Source: Dongia mobilis (GTDB lineage Bacteria; Pseudomonadota; Alphaproteobacteria; Dongiales; Dongiaceae). Taken from it: 64,000 nucleotides of DNA. The translations under genes and the position numbers were made by a program. The notes under the pieces were generated by a model, which was given only the letters and a program-made list of their open reading frames with translations, had not been told where the DNA came from and ran no database searches. This document shows positions 48,021-64,000 of the stretch, one piece after another. Each line of letters begins with the position of its first letter. Position 1 is the first letter of the stretch. The stretch lies in contig NZ_SNYW01000014.1 of the NCBI RefSeq assembly GCF_004363235.1, positions 179,863-243,862 on the forward strand, given 5' to 3'.

Positions 48021-48856
48021 CGCCGCCTCGCCAGCATGGCCCAGACCACGCCTTCCAGGGTGGCGCCGAGGAAGAACAGCTTGGTCGGCTTGACTCGGCC
48101 GGCCAGCGGATCGCGGCGCCGCAACTGCGCGATCATCTTGTCGGCGAGGCGCACGATGGTGGCCGATTCCGCGCGCAGCCGGAAGTCATGGAGACGGCCC
48201 GGCAGCTTGCGTGCCTCGACCATCAGTTCCTCGGTCTTGTCGAGAAGGTCGTCGAGGCAATGGCGCAGGCCCGCGCCGGCCCTGTCCCCGCGCAGCTGCG
48301 CAACGTCTACCCCGTGCCGCGTCAGATGATCGAGGGGCACATAGACCCGGTCCATCGCGCGATAGTCGACGCCGCAATCCTGCAGATGATTGATCACCTG
48401 CAGGGCGACGCAGAGCGCATCCGAGGCACTCCGCGCCGCTTCCGGCTCGCCATGCAGGTCGAGCAACTGGCGCCCCACCGGCGCGGCCGAATAGCGGCAA
48501 TAGGTCATGAGCTCGTCCCAGTCAGCGTAACGCTGCTTGGTGGCGTCCATACGGAAGGCAATCAGGAGCTCGCAGGAATGGGCCGGCGGCACGCCGCGGG
48601 CGGCAAGCGACCGGCGCAGATCGGCCGCTTCTGCCACCTCCTCCCGCGCGGGATCGCGCAGCACCGCCTCCATCAGGTCGAGGCGCGCCACCTTTTCCGC
48701 CGGCGCCAGATTCGGGTTGTCGGCGATATCGTCGCCCATGCGGGCGAAGCGATAGAAGGCGTGGACATGCGGCCGCAGATCGGCGCGGATCAGGACGGAG
48801 CCGACCGGAAAATTCTCATTACTTGCCGACTTTCCGGAGGGTGTCGCGATGCTCAT
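48017..48856 (-). CDS. hpnC: Hydroxysqualene synthase
   Basis: 279-residue squalene/phytoene synthase-fold enzyme that converts presqualene diphosphate to hydroxysqualene. The first acidic motif is FYRFARMGDDIADN; the second is degenerate, INHLQDCGVDY in place of the DxxxD form, as is normal for HpnC and in contrast to its paralogue HpnD next door. The ATG at 48856 begins MSIATPSGKSA; a long open frame further upstream runs antisense-like through hpnB and is not coding. The ATG is eight bases after the hpnB stop, and the stop overlaps hpnD. Confidence 0.92.
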   Translation of the reverse strand: MSIATPSGKSASNENFPVGSVLIRADLRPHVHAFYRFARMGDDIADNPNLAPAEKVARLDLMEAVLRDPAREEVAEAADLRRSLAARGVPPAHSCELLIAFRMDATKQRYADWDELMTYCRYSAAPVGRQLLDLHGEPEAARSASDALCVALQVINHLQDCGVDYRAMDRVYVPLDHLTRHGVDVAQLRGDRAGAGLRHCLDDLLDKTEELMVEARKLPGRLHDFRLRAESATIVRLADKMIAQLRRRDPLAGRVKPTKLFFLGATLEGVVWAMLARRR

Positions 48857-48864
48857 CGTCCCGC

Positions 48865-50043
48865 TCACGACGCGCCTCTTCGCACATGCTCGGCCTGGGC
48901 GCGCCCCTTCCACTGGCCGCCCGCGCCGCGCCAATAGCGGATGGCCGAGGCGATGGTAGCCGCCGTATAGAAAAGTGCCACCAGCGGCAGGAAGGGAGCC
49001 CAGAGTGGCGAACGCCGGTAATTGGCCAGCATCGGCAGATAGGCGAAGGCCATCATCGCCCAGGCCATGATACCCAGAGGCCGGATGCCGGGATCGGCGC
49101 TGATGGTGATGAGGGGCGGCAGCAGATAGGTGAAGGCCATGCCCAGCACCGAGCCCAGCAGCAGCAGGCTGGAATGCTTGAGCTGCGTGAAGGCCGAGCG
49201 CGCGATCAGGTTCCAGATGTCCGACCAGCGCGGATAGCCGCGCAGGCTTTCCACATCGCCGGCCAGGCCCAGCCAGGTCGGTCCGGTCCGCTTGATCGCC
49301 CGGCCCAGCGCGCAATCGTCGATCAGGGCGCCGCGAATGGCAGCGATGCCGCCCGCCGCCTTCAGCGCCTTCAACCGCACCAGCATGCAGCCGCCGGCGG
49401 CCGCGCCCAGATTGTGTTTCGGGTCGCGCACCCAGGCGAAGGGATAGAGTTTCTGGAAGAAAAAGATATAGGCCGGGATCAGCGCCTTCTCGGCAAAGGT
49501 CGCCGTCTTGAGCTGCGCCATCATGGATACCAGATTGAAGCCACCGGTTTCCGCCCGCGCCACCAATTGCCGGAGGCTGCCGGAACCATGGCGGATATCG
49601 GCATCGGTCAGCAGCACATAGCGGGCACCGGGTGCCGCGCGTTGCGCCTCGCCGAGACCCTGGTTGACCGCCCAGAGCTTGCCGGTCCAGCCCGGCGCCA
49701 GCTTGCGCCCGGCAACCAGGAGGAAGCGATGCGGCGAGCCTTCGGTGCGGGCCGCATCCGCCGCCGCCCGCGCTTCGTCCGCGGTGCCGTCCTCGCTGTT
49801 GTCGTCCACCAGGACCAGGGTGAAGCTGCCATTGTATTCCTGCGCCATCAGGGCGCGCACGACCTCGCCGACGACACCGGCTTCGTTGCGGGCGGGAATG
49901 ACGGCAACGACTTCGGGCTGACGGCCGTCGCCGATGGCGACCGGCACCGCCGGCCGCTCCAGCCAGAACCGCCCCCTAAACATCAACAGATACAGCCAGA
50001 TGCCGGCAGGAACGCCGCTGAGGATGATGAGAATCTCGGACAT
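48865..50043 (-). CDS. hpnB: Hopanoid-associated glycosyltransferase
   Basis: Family 2 glycosyltransferase of 392 residues in the membrane, found in hopanoid operons and thought to act on hopanoid side chains; the exact step is unsettled. There is an N-terminal helix (about 4-24), then the GT-A fold with VIPARNEAG, LVDDNSEDGT and LLTDADI (DxD), and three or four C-terminal helices. The ATG at 50043 starts the first helix; 40 upstream in-frame codons are low-complexity and rejected. It is the first gene of hpnBCDE. Nothing clear is seen in the 292 bases between it and the divergent kinase gene. Confidence 0.9.
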   Translation of the reverse strand: MSEILIILSGVPAGIWLYLLMFRGRFWLERPAVPVAIGDGRQPEVVAVIPARNEAGVVGEVVRALMAQEYNGSFTLVLVDDNSEDGTADEARAAADAARTEGSPHRFLLVAGRKLAPGWTGKLWAVNQGLGEAQRAAPGARYVLLTDADIRHGSGSLRQLVARAETGGFNLVSMMAQLKTATFAEKALIPAYIFFFQKLYPFAWVRDPKHNLGAAAGGCMLVRLKALKAAGGIAAIRGALIDDCALGRAIKRTGPTWLGLAGDVESLRGYPRWSDIWNLIARSAFTQLKHSSLLLLGSVLGMAFTYLLPPLITISADPGIRPLGIMAWAMMAFAYLPMLANYRRSPLWAPFLPLVALFYTAATIASAIRYWRGAGGQWKGRAQAEHVRRGAS

Positions 50044-50335
50044 GACGGTTCCTATAGCCGGAACGGGCGGGGGATGCCACTCCCCCCATCCGGCGCGCGG
50101 CGGGCAGTTCCGGCTGCCGCCAATCCGCCGCATCATAACCCATTGTTTCCTATCGTCCTGCATTGAAATTCCTAGGCCATCTTCTGACCATCCGCAAAGG
50201 ACACTTGCGCCGATCGGTCAACCTGCCAATCATGGAGAGAGGGGGAATGAGGCCACGCAAGGAGGGACGCGGCCGGCACGGTCAACGGAATCCATGGCCC
50301 GATTTCCTGACGGGTCGTGATCGGGAAGGTCATCG

Positions 50336-51544
50336 ATGACGAACAACCCCATGCTGCGGCCAGGTGACGGCATCGCGCGGCTGACCGAGTTGCCCATTCG
50401 CACCGATGGTGCGGCAGTCGCCGATTCCGGCGCCGCGACCAGGGATCTGGCGCTCGAGATCTCGCCGGACCCCCTCATCACCCTGACGCCGGACGGCGCC
50501 ATCTGCGATGTCAACCAGCGCTCGGTCGATCTGTTCGGCTATCACGCCTCGCTGATGACCGGTGCGCATATCGGTGCCTTTGTCACGCTCGACGGTGAGG
50601 TCGCCGGCGAAGGCCGGACGGGCAGCGCCGATGACTTGCTCGGCCGCCTTGCCGACGGCAATGGAGCGCCGATCGATGCGGTGGCCCATCCCCTTTCCGG
50701 CGACAATCGCGCCGTCGAGATCACCGCCATCCGTCACGGCCAGGGCGACCAGGCCAGGATCGTCTGCGCGCTCCGCGATGTATCCCATCGCAAGCACAAC
50801 GAGGACGCCCTCGTTGCCGCAAAGGAGGTCGCCGAGCGCGCCAACGTCGCCAAGCTCGAATTCCTCAGCCAACTCTCGCACGAATTGCGCACGCCGCTCG
50901 CCGCCATTATCGGCTTCGGCGAGGTGATGCGCGACGAGATGTTCGGGCCCCTCGGCGTCAAGCTCTACAAGACCTATGCCGCCGACATCTGCCAGAGCGG
51001 CCAGCAACTGGCCGATGTCGTCGAGCGCATCATCGACGTGGCGCGTCTTGAGGGGCGCATGGCCACGGCACATGCGCGCACGGCGGATCTGGGCGAGATG
51101 GTGGAACGCGTGGTCGAGCGGCTTGCCAGCGAGGCCAGCAAGCAGAATGTGCGGCTGTGCAACAACATCCGACGCGGCAGCCTGCCCGTCGTCATCGATG
51201 ACGAGACACTGCAGAAGATGATCTGCCATGTGGTCGAGAACGCCATCGCGTTCAATCGCTTCGGCGGCCGGGTCGATATCTCGGCCGGCGCCGAACCGGC
51301 CCGCGACGGCCACACGGTGCAACTGACGGTCACGGATACCGGTCCCGGCATGGCGCCGGATGCACTCGACACCCTGCGGCGGACGCTGGACGGCACGACC
51401 AACCAGGCCGGCGGCGGCCTGGAAATCTGCGCCGCCTTCCTGCACCTGATCGGCGGCCGCCTCGATATCTGCAGCGCGCAGAATCTCGGCACCACGGTGA
51501 CCATGACGTTTCCGCGCCGCCATGACGGGCGCTGGCGGCCCTAA
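50336..51544 (+). CDS. PAS-domain sensor histidine kinase, orphan
   Basis: 402-residue soluble histidine kinase with no membrane helix. A PAS domain (about residues 36-152, ISPDPLITLTPDGAICDVN) precedes a short coiled segment, HisKA with phospho-acceptor His182 (LSQLSHELRTPLAAIIGF) and an ATPase domain with the N box HVVENAIAFN and DTGPGMAP. The G2 box reads GGGLEICAAF rather than GxGLGL, and the ATP lid is short, so activity may be low or altered. No response regulator is adjacent. It might feed a phosphorelay such as that of CckA/ChpT-type pathways, which is only a guess. The start at 50336 is the first ATG with the PAS domain intact. Confidence 0.85.
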   Translation: MTNNPMLRPGDGIARLTELPIRTDGAAVADSGAATRDLALEISPDPLITLTPDGAICDVNQRSVDLFGYHASLMTGAHIGAFVTLDGEVAGEGRTGSADDLLGRLADGNGAPIDAVAHPLSGDNRAVEITAIRHGQGDQARIVCALRDVSHRKHNEDALVAAKEVAERANVAKLEFLSQLSHELRTPLAAIIGFGEVMRDEMFGPLGVKLYKTYAADICQSGQQLADVVERIIDVARLEGRMATAHARTADLGEMVERVVERLASEASKQNVRLCNNIRRGSLPVVIDDETLQKMICHVVENAIAFNRFGGRVDISAGAEPARDGHTVQLTVTDTGPGMAPDALDTLRRTLDGTTNQAGGGLEICAAFLHLIGGRLDICSAQNLGTTVTMTFPRRHDGRWRP

Positions 51545-51588
51545 GAGCCGCAGCCACGCAGCGGCAGGAGCCAATATCCGCCAACAAA

Positions 51589-51617
51589 AAACCCCGCTGC
51601 GCAACGCAGCGGGGTTT
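51589..51617. terminator. Bidirectional intrinsic terminator
   Basis: Perfect 13-bp stem AAACCCCGCTGCG with its complement and a CAA loop, flanked by A and T runs. It separates the convergent histidine kinase gene from rpoC and ends the rpoBC transcript. Confidence 0.92.
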
Positions 51618-51667
51618 CCTGTCACAGCACCAATCATCCCGGGCCGGTTTCCCGGCCCATCGCCTGA

Positions 51668-60089
<8,422 letters not shown>

Positions 60090-60255
60090 TGACATCCCTC
60101 GTCTCAAACAGTGGGGCGGGCGATCACGAACAAACGGGCGATCTTGAAAAATCTCTGCCGTCCAATCCGGCGACGGCCACCGCAGCGAGTTGCAATTCGG
60201 TCGGGTGCCACTCGCAAAAACACCCTGAAATCACCGTGTCTCAAGAGGCGCGGAA

Positions 60256-60278
60256 GCGCCGGACCTTGCGGCCGGCGC
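60256..60278 (-). terminator. Hairpin between rplL and rpoB, possible attenuator or processing site
   Basis: GCGCCGG at 60256-60262 pairs with CCGGCGC at 60272-60278 around a nine-base loop, 30 bases after the rplL stop on the transcribed minus strand. There is no U tract, so it is more likely a pause, attenuator or RNase site that lowers rpoBC relative to rplJL, as known in E. coli. Confidence 0.45.
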
Positions 60279-60308
60279 TCCCCACCCCTGAAACAGGCTT
60301 GAGCCAGC

Positions 60309-60683
60309 TTACTTCAGCTCGACCTTCGCACCGGCGGCCTCAAGCTTCTTCTTGAGGTCCTCGGCTTCGGCCTTGCCAACGCCTTCCTTGACCGGCTTCG
60401 GCGCACCCTCGACGAGGTCCTTGGCTTCCTTCAGGCCGAGACCGGTGATGGCGCGCACTTCCTTGATCACGTTGATCTTGTTGGCACCGCCGTCGACCAG
60501 CACGACGTTGAATTCGGTCTTCTCCTCGGCGGCCGGGGCGGCAGCGCCACCACCAGCAGCGGCCACGGCAACCGGCGCCGCGGCGGACACGCCCCAAGCT
60601 TCCTCGAGCTTCTTGGAAAGCTCGGCGGCCTCGAGCACGGTGAGCTTCGAGAGCTCGTCAACCAGCTTCTGCAAATCAGCCAT
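60309..60683 (-). CDS. rplL: Ribosomal protein L7/L12
   Basis: Stalk protein of the large subunit, 124 residues, present in several copies bound to L10 and needed for translation factor binding. The N-terminal dimer domain ([20 protein letters not shown]) is joined by an Ala/Gly-rich hinge (residues about 33-54) to the C-terminal domain ([29 protein letters not shown]). It follows rplJ by 71 bases. Confidence 0.98.
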   Translation of the reverse strand: MADLQKLVDELSKLTVLEAAELSKKLEEAWGVSAAAPVAVAAAGGGAAAPAAEEKTEFNVVLVDGGANKINVIKEVRAITGLGLKEAKDLVEGAPKPVKEGVGKAEAEDLKKKLEAAGAKVELK

Positions 60684-60754
60684 TTCTATCTCCTAAAGGC
60701 TTCAGTCTTGTTGGGTTCGAACTTCGGATATTGCGGTCTTGGATCGGCCTGAAC

Positions 60755-61270
60755 TCAGGCCTCACCCTTGCGGGCATATGCGCCGAGCACACGGGCGAGC
60801 TGGCCGGCAGGTGCGGCAGTGACGACGGCCACGCGGGTGGCCGGGGTCTGCAGCATGCCAACAAGCTTCGCGCGCAGTTCATCGAGCGACGGCAGGGTGG
60901 CAAGCGCCTTGATGCCGTCCGCGCCCAGCGTTTCGGTGCCCATGGAGCCACCGACGATGCTGAGCTTCTCGTTGCTCTTTGCAAAAGTCACGGCGACCTT
61001 CGCGGCCGCGACCGGATCCGCCGAATAGGCGAGTGCGGTCGGGCCCTTGAGGAATTCCCCCAGGCCTTCGTGCTTGGTACCCGTCAGAGCGAGTTTCGCC
61101 AGCCGATTCTTGGCGACCTTGAAGCCGGCTCCGGCCGCCCGCATCTTGCGACGCAGGTCGGACACTTCGGCAACGCTCAGGCCGTTCTGGTGGGTAACGA
61201 CCACCAGGTTAGCGGCGTTGAGCGATTCCTGGAGTTCCGAGACCAGCTTCTCTTTGCCAGATCGGTCCAC
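60755..61270 (-). CDS. rplJ: Ribosomal protein L10
   Basis: Stalk base protein of 171 residues that binds 23S rRNA and anchors L7/L12 dimers. It starts at GTG 61270, which gives the normal [17 protein letters not shown]-terminus and has GGAGA about seven bases upstream; in-frame codons further up lie in the leader. [20 protein letters not shown] and [13 protein letters not shown] are typical. The L10-L12 complex normally represses its own mRNA through the leader, and a 369-base non-coding leader precedes this gene. Confidence 0.97.
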   Translation of the reverse strand: MDRSGKEKLVSELQESLNAANLVVVTHQNGLSVAEVSDLRRKMRAAGAGFKVAKNRLAKLALTGTKHEGLGEFLKGPTALAYSADPVAAAKVAVTFAKSNEKLSIVGGSMGTETLGADGIKALATLPSLDELRAKLVGMLQTPATRVAVVTAAPAGQLARVLGAYARKGEA

Positions 61271-61639
61271 GTTTCGTCTCCGATACTTTGACCCCTTGCC
61301 ATCCAACCGGAAGATCCGGAAGGCGGCTTGGGACCGGTTACAATTGGACCTTCCGACCCATCTCAATTGCCTCCCACCGGAAAATTCCTTCGGGAAGGCG
61401 CCCAAGACAGAACCGGAAGCTCCGGTTGACCTGTCCCAGAAGTTCGACCCGAACCAGCGTCAGCCTTGCGGGCTGCAGTCAATTCGGTTTCGCCTCTGTC
61501 TATTGCAGGCGAGACACGGGAGGGTGCCTCATTAGTCCCCTGCTCCTGAGGGAACCTGCAGTCTCGGACAGGGAGACGGATGCAAGCATCCGTCCATCCG
61601 ACCGCCCGCCGCCAGAGACGGCGGGCGCCCGGAAACTCG
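61271..61639 (-). promoter_or_regulatory. rplJ leader region with hairpins and a ten-codon frame
   Basis: Non-coding 369 bases between rplA and rplJ, read on the minus strand. Just after rplA lie hairpins GCCCGCCG/CGGCGGGC (61604-61626) and GACGGATGC/GCATCCGTC (61575-61594). Further on, AGGAGCAGGGGACTA precedes an ATG (61532) opening a ten-codon frame that ends at 61500. The region should contain the L10-L12 binding fold that controls rplJL, and probably an internal promoter; I cannot place either exactly. Confidence 0.5.
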
Positions 61640-62335
61640 TCAGCCGGCCGCCACCAGGGTGGCGACATCCAGCTTCATGCCAGGACCCATGGTCGAGGCC
61701 AGCGACACCTTCTTGATATAGGTGCCCTTGGCGCCCGCGGGCTTGGCCTTGTTGATGGCACTCACGAACGCCTTCACGTTCTCGACCAGGTTCGCTTCCG
61801 AGAAGCTCACCTTGCCGACGCCGGCATGCACGATGCCGGCCTTCTCGGCGCGGAATTCCACCTGACCGCCCTTGGCGGCCTTGACCGCTTCGGCGACGTC
61901 GTTGGTGACGGTGCCGAGCTTCGGGTTCGGCATCAGGCCACGGGGGCCGAGGACCTTGCCCAGCTTGCCGACGGTCACCATCATGTCGGGCGTCGCGATG
62001 ACGCGGTCGAAATCCATCTTGCCGGACTGGACCTGTTCGGCCAGATCGTCGGCGCCGACGATGTCGGCCCCGGCCTTCTTCGCCGCCTCGGCCTTGTCGC
62101 CCTTGGCGAACACGGCCACGCGCACGGTCTTGCCGGTGCCGTGCGGCAGCGAGACGACGCCGCGCACGTTCTGGTCGGCATGCTTCGGATCGATGCCGAG
62201 GTTCATCGCGATCTCGACGGTCTCGTCGAACTTGGTCTTGGCGCGCGACTTGATCTCCTTCACCGCCTCTTCGAGGCTGTAGAACTTCAAGCGGTCGACG
62301 CCTTCATAAGCCTTGCTGATACGCTTGCCGGCCAT
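61640..62335 (-). CDS. rplA: Ribosomal protein L1
   Basis: Large-subunit protein of the L1 stalk, 231 residues as usual; it also represses the L11 operon by binding its mRNA. Family stretches are [20 protein letters not shown] (about 38-57), [20 protein letters not shown] and [14 protein letters not shown]. The ATG at 62335 begins [12 protein letters not shown]; an in-frame TTG two codons earlier is not needed. It lies two bases after rplK's stop, so both are co-translated. Confidence 0.98.
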   Translation of the reverse strand: MAGKRISKAYEGVDRLKFYSLEEAVKEIKSRAKTKFDETVEIAMNLGIDPKHADQNVRGVVSLPHGTGKTVRVAVFAKGDKAEAAKKAGADIVGADDLAEQVQSGKMDFDRVIATPDMMVTVGKLGKVLGPRGLMPNPKLGTVTNDVAEAVKAAKGGQVEFRAEKAGIVHAGVGKVSFSEANLVENVKAFVSAINKAKPAGAKGTYIKKVSLASTMGPGMKLDVATLVAAG

Positions 62336-62337
62336 GA

Positions 62338-62769
62338 TCAATCCTCCACAACCTGCAGGCCCATCGAACGCGCCGAACCCTTGATCATCTGGGCGGCGGC
62401 CTCGATATCGTGCGCATTGAGATCAGCCATCTTCTGCTTGGCGATCTCGCGGCACTGGGCCATGGTCACCTTGCCGACGAACCCGCGACCGGTGGTCTGC
62501 GAGCCCTTGTCGATCTTCGCCGCCTTCTTCAGGAAATAGCTGGCAGGCGGAGTCTTGGTGACGAACGTGAAGGAGCGGTCGCTGTACGCGGTGATGACCA
62601 CCGGGATCGGCATGCCCGCTTCCAACTGCTGGGTCGCGGCGTTGAACTCCTTGCAGAACTGCATGATGTTCAGGCCGCGCTGACCAAGCGCCGGACCCAC
62701 GGGCGGCGACGGATTCGCCTTGCCGGCCGGGATCTGCAGCTTGATATAGCCTTCGATCTTCTTTGCCAT
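62338..62769 (-). CDS. rplK: Ribosomal protein L11
   Basis: Large-subunit GTPase-centre protein of 143 residues, required for RelA activation and the target area of thiostrepton. Proline-rich N-terminal stretch [20 protein letters not shown] (residues 13-32) and C-terminal RNA-binding domain with [20 protein letters not shown] are standard. It sits between nusG (126-base gap, likely holding the L11 operon promoter and L1 target) and rplA. Confidence 0.98.
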   Translation of the reverse strand: MAKKIEGYIKLQIPAGKANPSPPVGPALGQRGLNIMQFCKEFNAATQQLEAGMPIPVVITAYSDRSFTFVTKTPPASYFLKKAAKIDKGSQTTGRGFVGKVTMAQCREIAKQKMADLNAHDIEAAAQMIKGSARSMGLQVVED

Positions 62770-62895
62770 GATTCAACCTCTGTCATGGAACCTGAAACCG
62801 GTTCCGGGTTTTGTGGTCCGGCCCTGGCTGGCCTCCCACAACGTCGTTCCGGCGAAACCGTCGCCGGGCGGCTGCTCGCGGGTCCGAGCGGGTCG

Positions 62896-63426
62896 TCAGA
62901 CCTTTTCGACCTGCGAGTATTCCAGTTCCACCGGGGTGGCGCGGCCGAAGATCGACACGGCGACCTTCAGGCGGCCCTTTTCCTCGTCGACTTCCTCGAC
63001 ATGGCCGGTGAAGGAGGTGAACGGCCCGTCGTTGACGCGGACCTGCTCGCCCACCTCGAAAATAATCGCGCGCTTCGGGCGCTCGATGCCCTCCTGCACC
63101 TGGTGCAGGATGCGCTGCGCCTCGGCTTCCGAAATAGGGCTCGGCTTGCCCTTGCCGCCGAGGAAGCCGGTCACCTTCGGCGTGTTCATGATCAGGTGCC
63201 AGGTCTCGTCGGTCAGTTCCATCCGCACCAGGACATAGCCCGGAAAGAACTTGCGCTCGGCATTGACCTTCGAGCCGCGGCGCACCTCGACCACTTCCTC
63301 GGTCGGGACCAGCACGTCCGTGATCAGCTCGGCCATGTCCTTCTGCTTGGCCTGCTCGCGGATCGATTCCGCGATCTTGCGCTCGAAGCCGGAATAGACA
63401 TGAACCACGTACCAGCGATGCGCCAT
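62896..63426 (-). CDS. nusG: Transcription antitermination factor NusG
   Basis: 176-residue elongation factor that binds the beta' clamp and couples RNA polymerase to Rho or the ribosome. The NGN domain ([18 protein letters not shown], then [20 protein letters not shown]) is followed by a linker and a KOW domain ([20 protein letters not shown]). The ATG at 63426 is five bases after the secE stop, as in most bacteria. Confidence 0.98.
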   Translation of the reverse strand: MAHRWYVVHVYSGFERKIAESIREQAKQKDMAELITDVLVPTEEVVEVRRGSKVNAERKFFPGYVLVRMELTDETWHLIMNTPKVTGFLGGKGKPSPISEAEAQRILHQVQEGIERPKRAIIFEVGEQVRVNDGPFTSFTGHVEEVDEEKGRLKVAVSIFGRATPVELEYSQVEKV

Positions 63427-63431
63427 GGCGC

Positions 63432-63629
63432 TCAGCCCCCCAATCCCAGAATGGTCGCGATGCCGAGGCCCAGCAGGGAATCGACCAGGAAGAAGAACAG
63501 CGAGGCAAGCACCACCATGATGAAGACCATGACCGTGGTGACCGTCGTCTCCTTGCGGGTCGGCCAGGTGACCTTCTGCACTTCCTGGCGAACCTGCCGG
63601 AAAAACTCGATCGGACTAGCTTTCGCCAT
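63432..63629 (-). CDS. secE: Preprotein translocase subunit SecE
   Basis: Short single-helix form of SecE, 65 residues. An amphipathic N-terminal helix with the conserved [20 protein letters not shown] (residues 9-28) is followed by one transmembrane helix (about 32-54). It clamps SecY in the Sec channel. It lies between the tRNA-Trp gene and nusG in the universal order. Confidence 0.97.
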   Translation of the reverse strand: MAKASPIEFFRQVRQEVQKVTWPTRKETTVTTVMVFIMVVLASLFFFLVDSLLGLGIATILGLGG

Positions 63630-63707
63630 CGTTCTGGAACCTGAAATCAGCTTCTAACTACTCGGTCCGGACATTCGCCGGAATTGGTGCCGCCACTCGT
63701 CGAGGGC

Positions 63708-63783
63708 TGGCAGGGGCAGCAGGGATCGAACCCGCAACCTTCGGTTTTGGAGACCGACGCTCTACCAGTTGAGCTATACCCCT
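63708..63783 (-). tRNA. trnW: tRNA-Trp (CCA anticodon)
   Basis: A 76-base cloverleaf read on the minus strand. The acceptor AGGGGTA pairs with TGCCCCT (one T-G pair), the D stem is GCTC/GAGC, the anticodon stem TCGGT/ACCGA encloses CTCCAAA with anticodon CCA, and the T arm is GCGGG-TTCGATC-CCTGC. Discriminator G and an encoded CCA end follow. The position between tuf and secE is the usual one for tRNA-Trp in proteobacteria. Confidence 0.98.
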
Positions 63784-63915
63784 AGACGCACCAACTCCTC
63801 GAAAATCCGGTCCGTTCTCAACGCCGACGCGGCGACCACCCCAGGCAGCCGCCGATGCAACACTTGTCGGCCACCCGGGAAGATGGCCTTGCGGCCACCC
63901 CCGGGCTTTCGCCTC

Positions 63916-64000
<85 letters not shown>

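Noticed and set aside
50044..50335. Short open frame near 50231 as a separate small gene
   Set aside because: It has a purine-rich stretch ahead of an ATG but lies out of any recognisable coding pattern and within the presumed promoter of the kinase gene.

Overview
The window is a 64 kb stretch of GC-rich, densely coding chromosome from an alphaproteobacterium, most likely of the order Rhodospirillales. The family cannot be fixed by eye. The placement rests on gene order and regulatory signals: tpiA-secG-pyrG-kdsA; ppiD-trpE with trpGDC-moaC-moeA-lexA-comEC-gltX; a cysG-DUF2849-cysI-DUF934 sulfite reduction operon; the hopanoid genes hpnBCDE; and an upstream lexA site of the alphaproteobacterial GTTC-N7-GTTC type. 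All genes look chromosomal. I see no phage, plasmid, insertion sequence or CRISPR array.

Layout. 1-5.6 kb: two membrane transporters (MFS, EamA), a HIT protein, a nucleosidase (mtnN) with a small membrane protein, a photolyase and an OmpW porin with an FNR-like site upstream. 5.6-9.7 kb: the sulfite reduction/siroheme operon, divergent from a zur-type regulator. 9.8-20.3 kb: an organophosphonate island. It holds a TmpA/TmpB-like oxygenase pair, the phnW-phnA-phnY operon for 2-aminoethylphosphonate, two LysR regulators, a small secreted protein, and a kinase fused to a PLP-dependent aminotransferase-fold lyase. 20.3-21.5 kb: a scar region in which a REP-like palindrome and a kdsA tail occur twice, flanking a low-GC Sel1-like gene. 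21.5-32.6 kb: kdsA, pyrG, secG, tpiA, ppiD and trpE, then three genes on the other strand, including a P-type-ATPase-like protein that has lost its catalytic motifs. 32.7-41.7 kb: trpGDC, moaC, moeA, lexA, comEC, gltX. 41.7-51.6 kb: a structured leader or sRNA candidate, a KdpDE-like two-component pair, gabD, hpnEDCB and an orphan PAS histidine kinase. 51.6-64 kb: the universal transcription/translation block rpoC-rpoB-rplL-rplJ-rplA-rplK-nusG-secE-tRNA-Trp-tuf, all on the minus strand.

How the genes work together. In the phosphonate island, PhnW turns 2-aminoethylphosphonate into phosphonoacetaldehyde, PhnY oxidises it to phosphonoacetate, and PhnA hydrolyses that to acetate and phosphate. 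TmpA/TmpB should release phosphate oxidatively from the N-trimethylated analogue and leave glycine betaine. Each branch has its own divergent LysR regulator with palindromes in the shared promoter region. HpnC, HpnD and HpnE make squalene from farnesyl diphosphate for hopanoids, and HpnB acts later in the pathway. Intrinsic terminators between convergent pairs (ompW/DUF934, kdpE/gabD, histidine kinase/rpoC) are perfect 13-15 bp hairpins.

The least explained items are the degenerate P-type ATPase (30718-32631), the kinase-lyase fusion (17973-20297), the chimeric kdsA remnant (20438-20527), the structured RNA after gltX, and short repeat arrays near cysG/zur and moeA.
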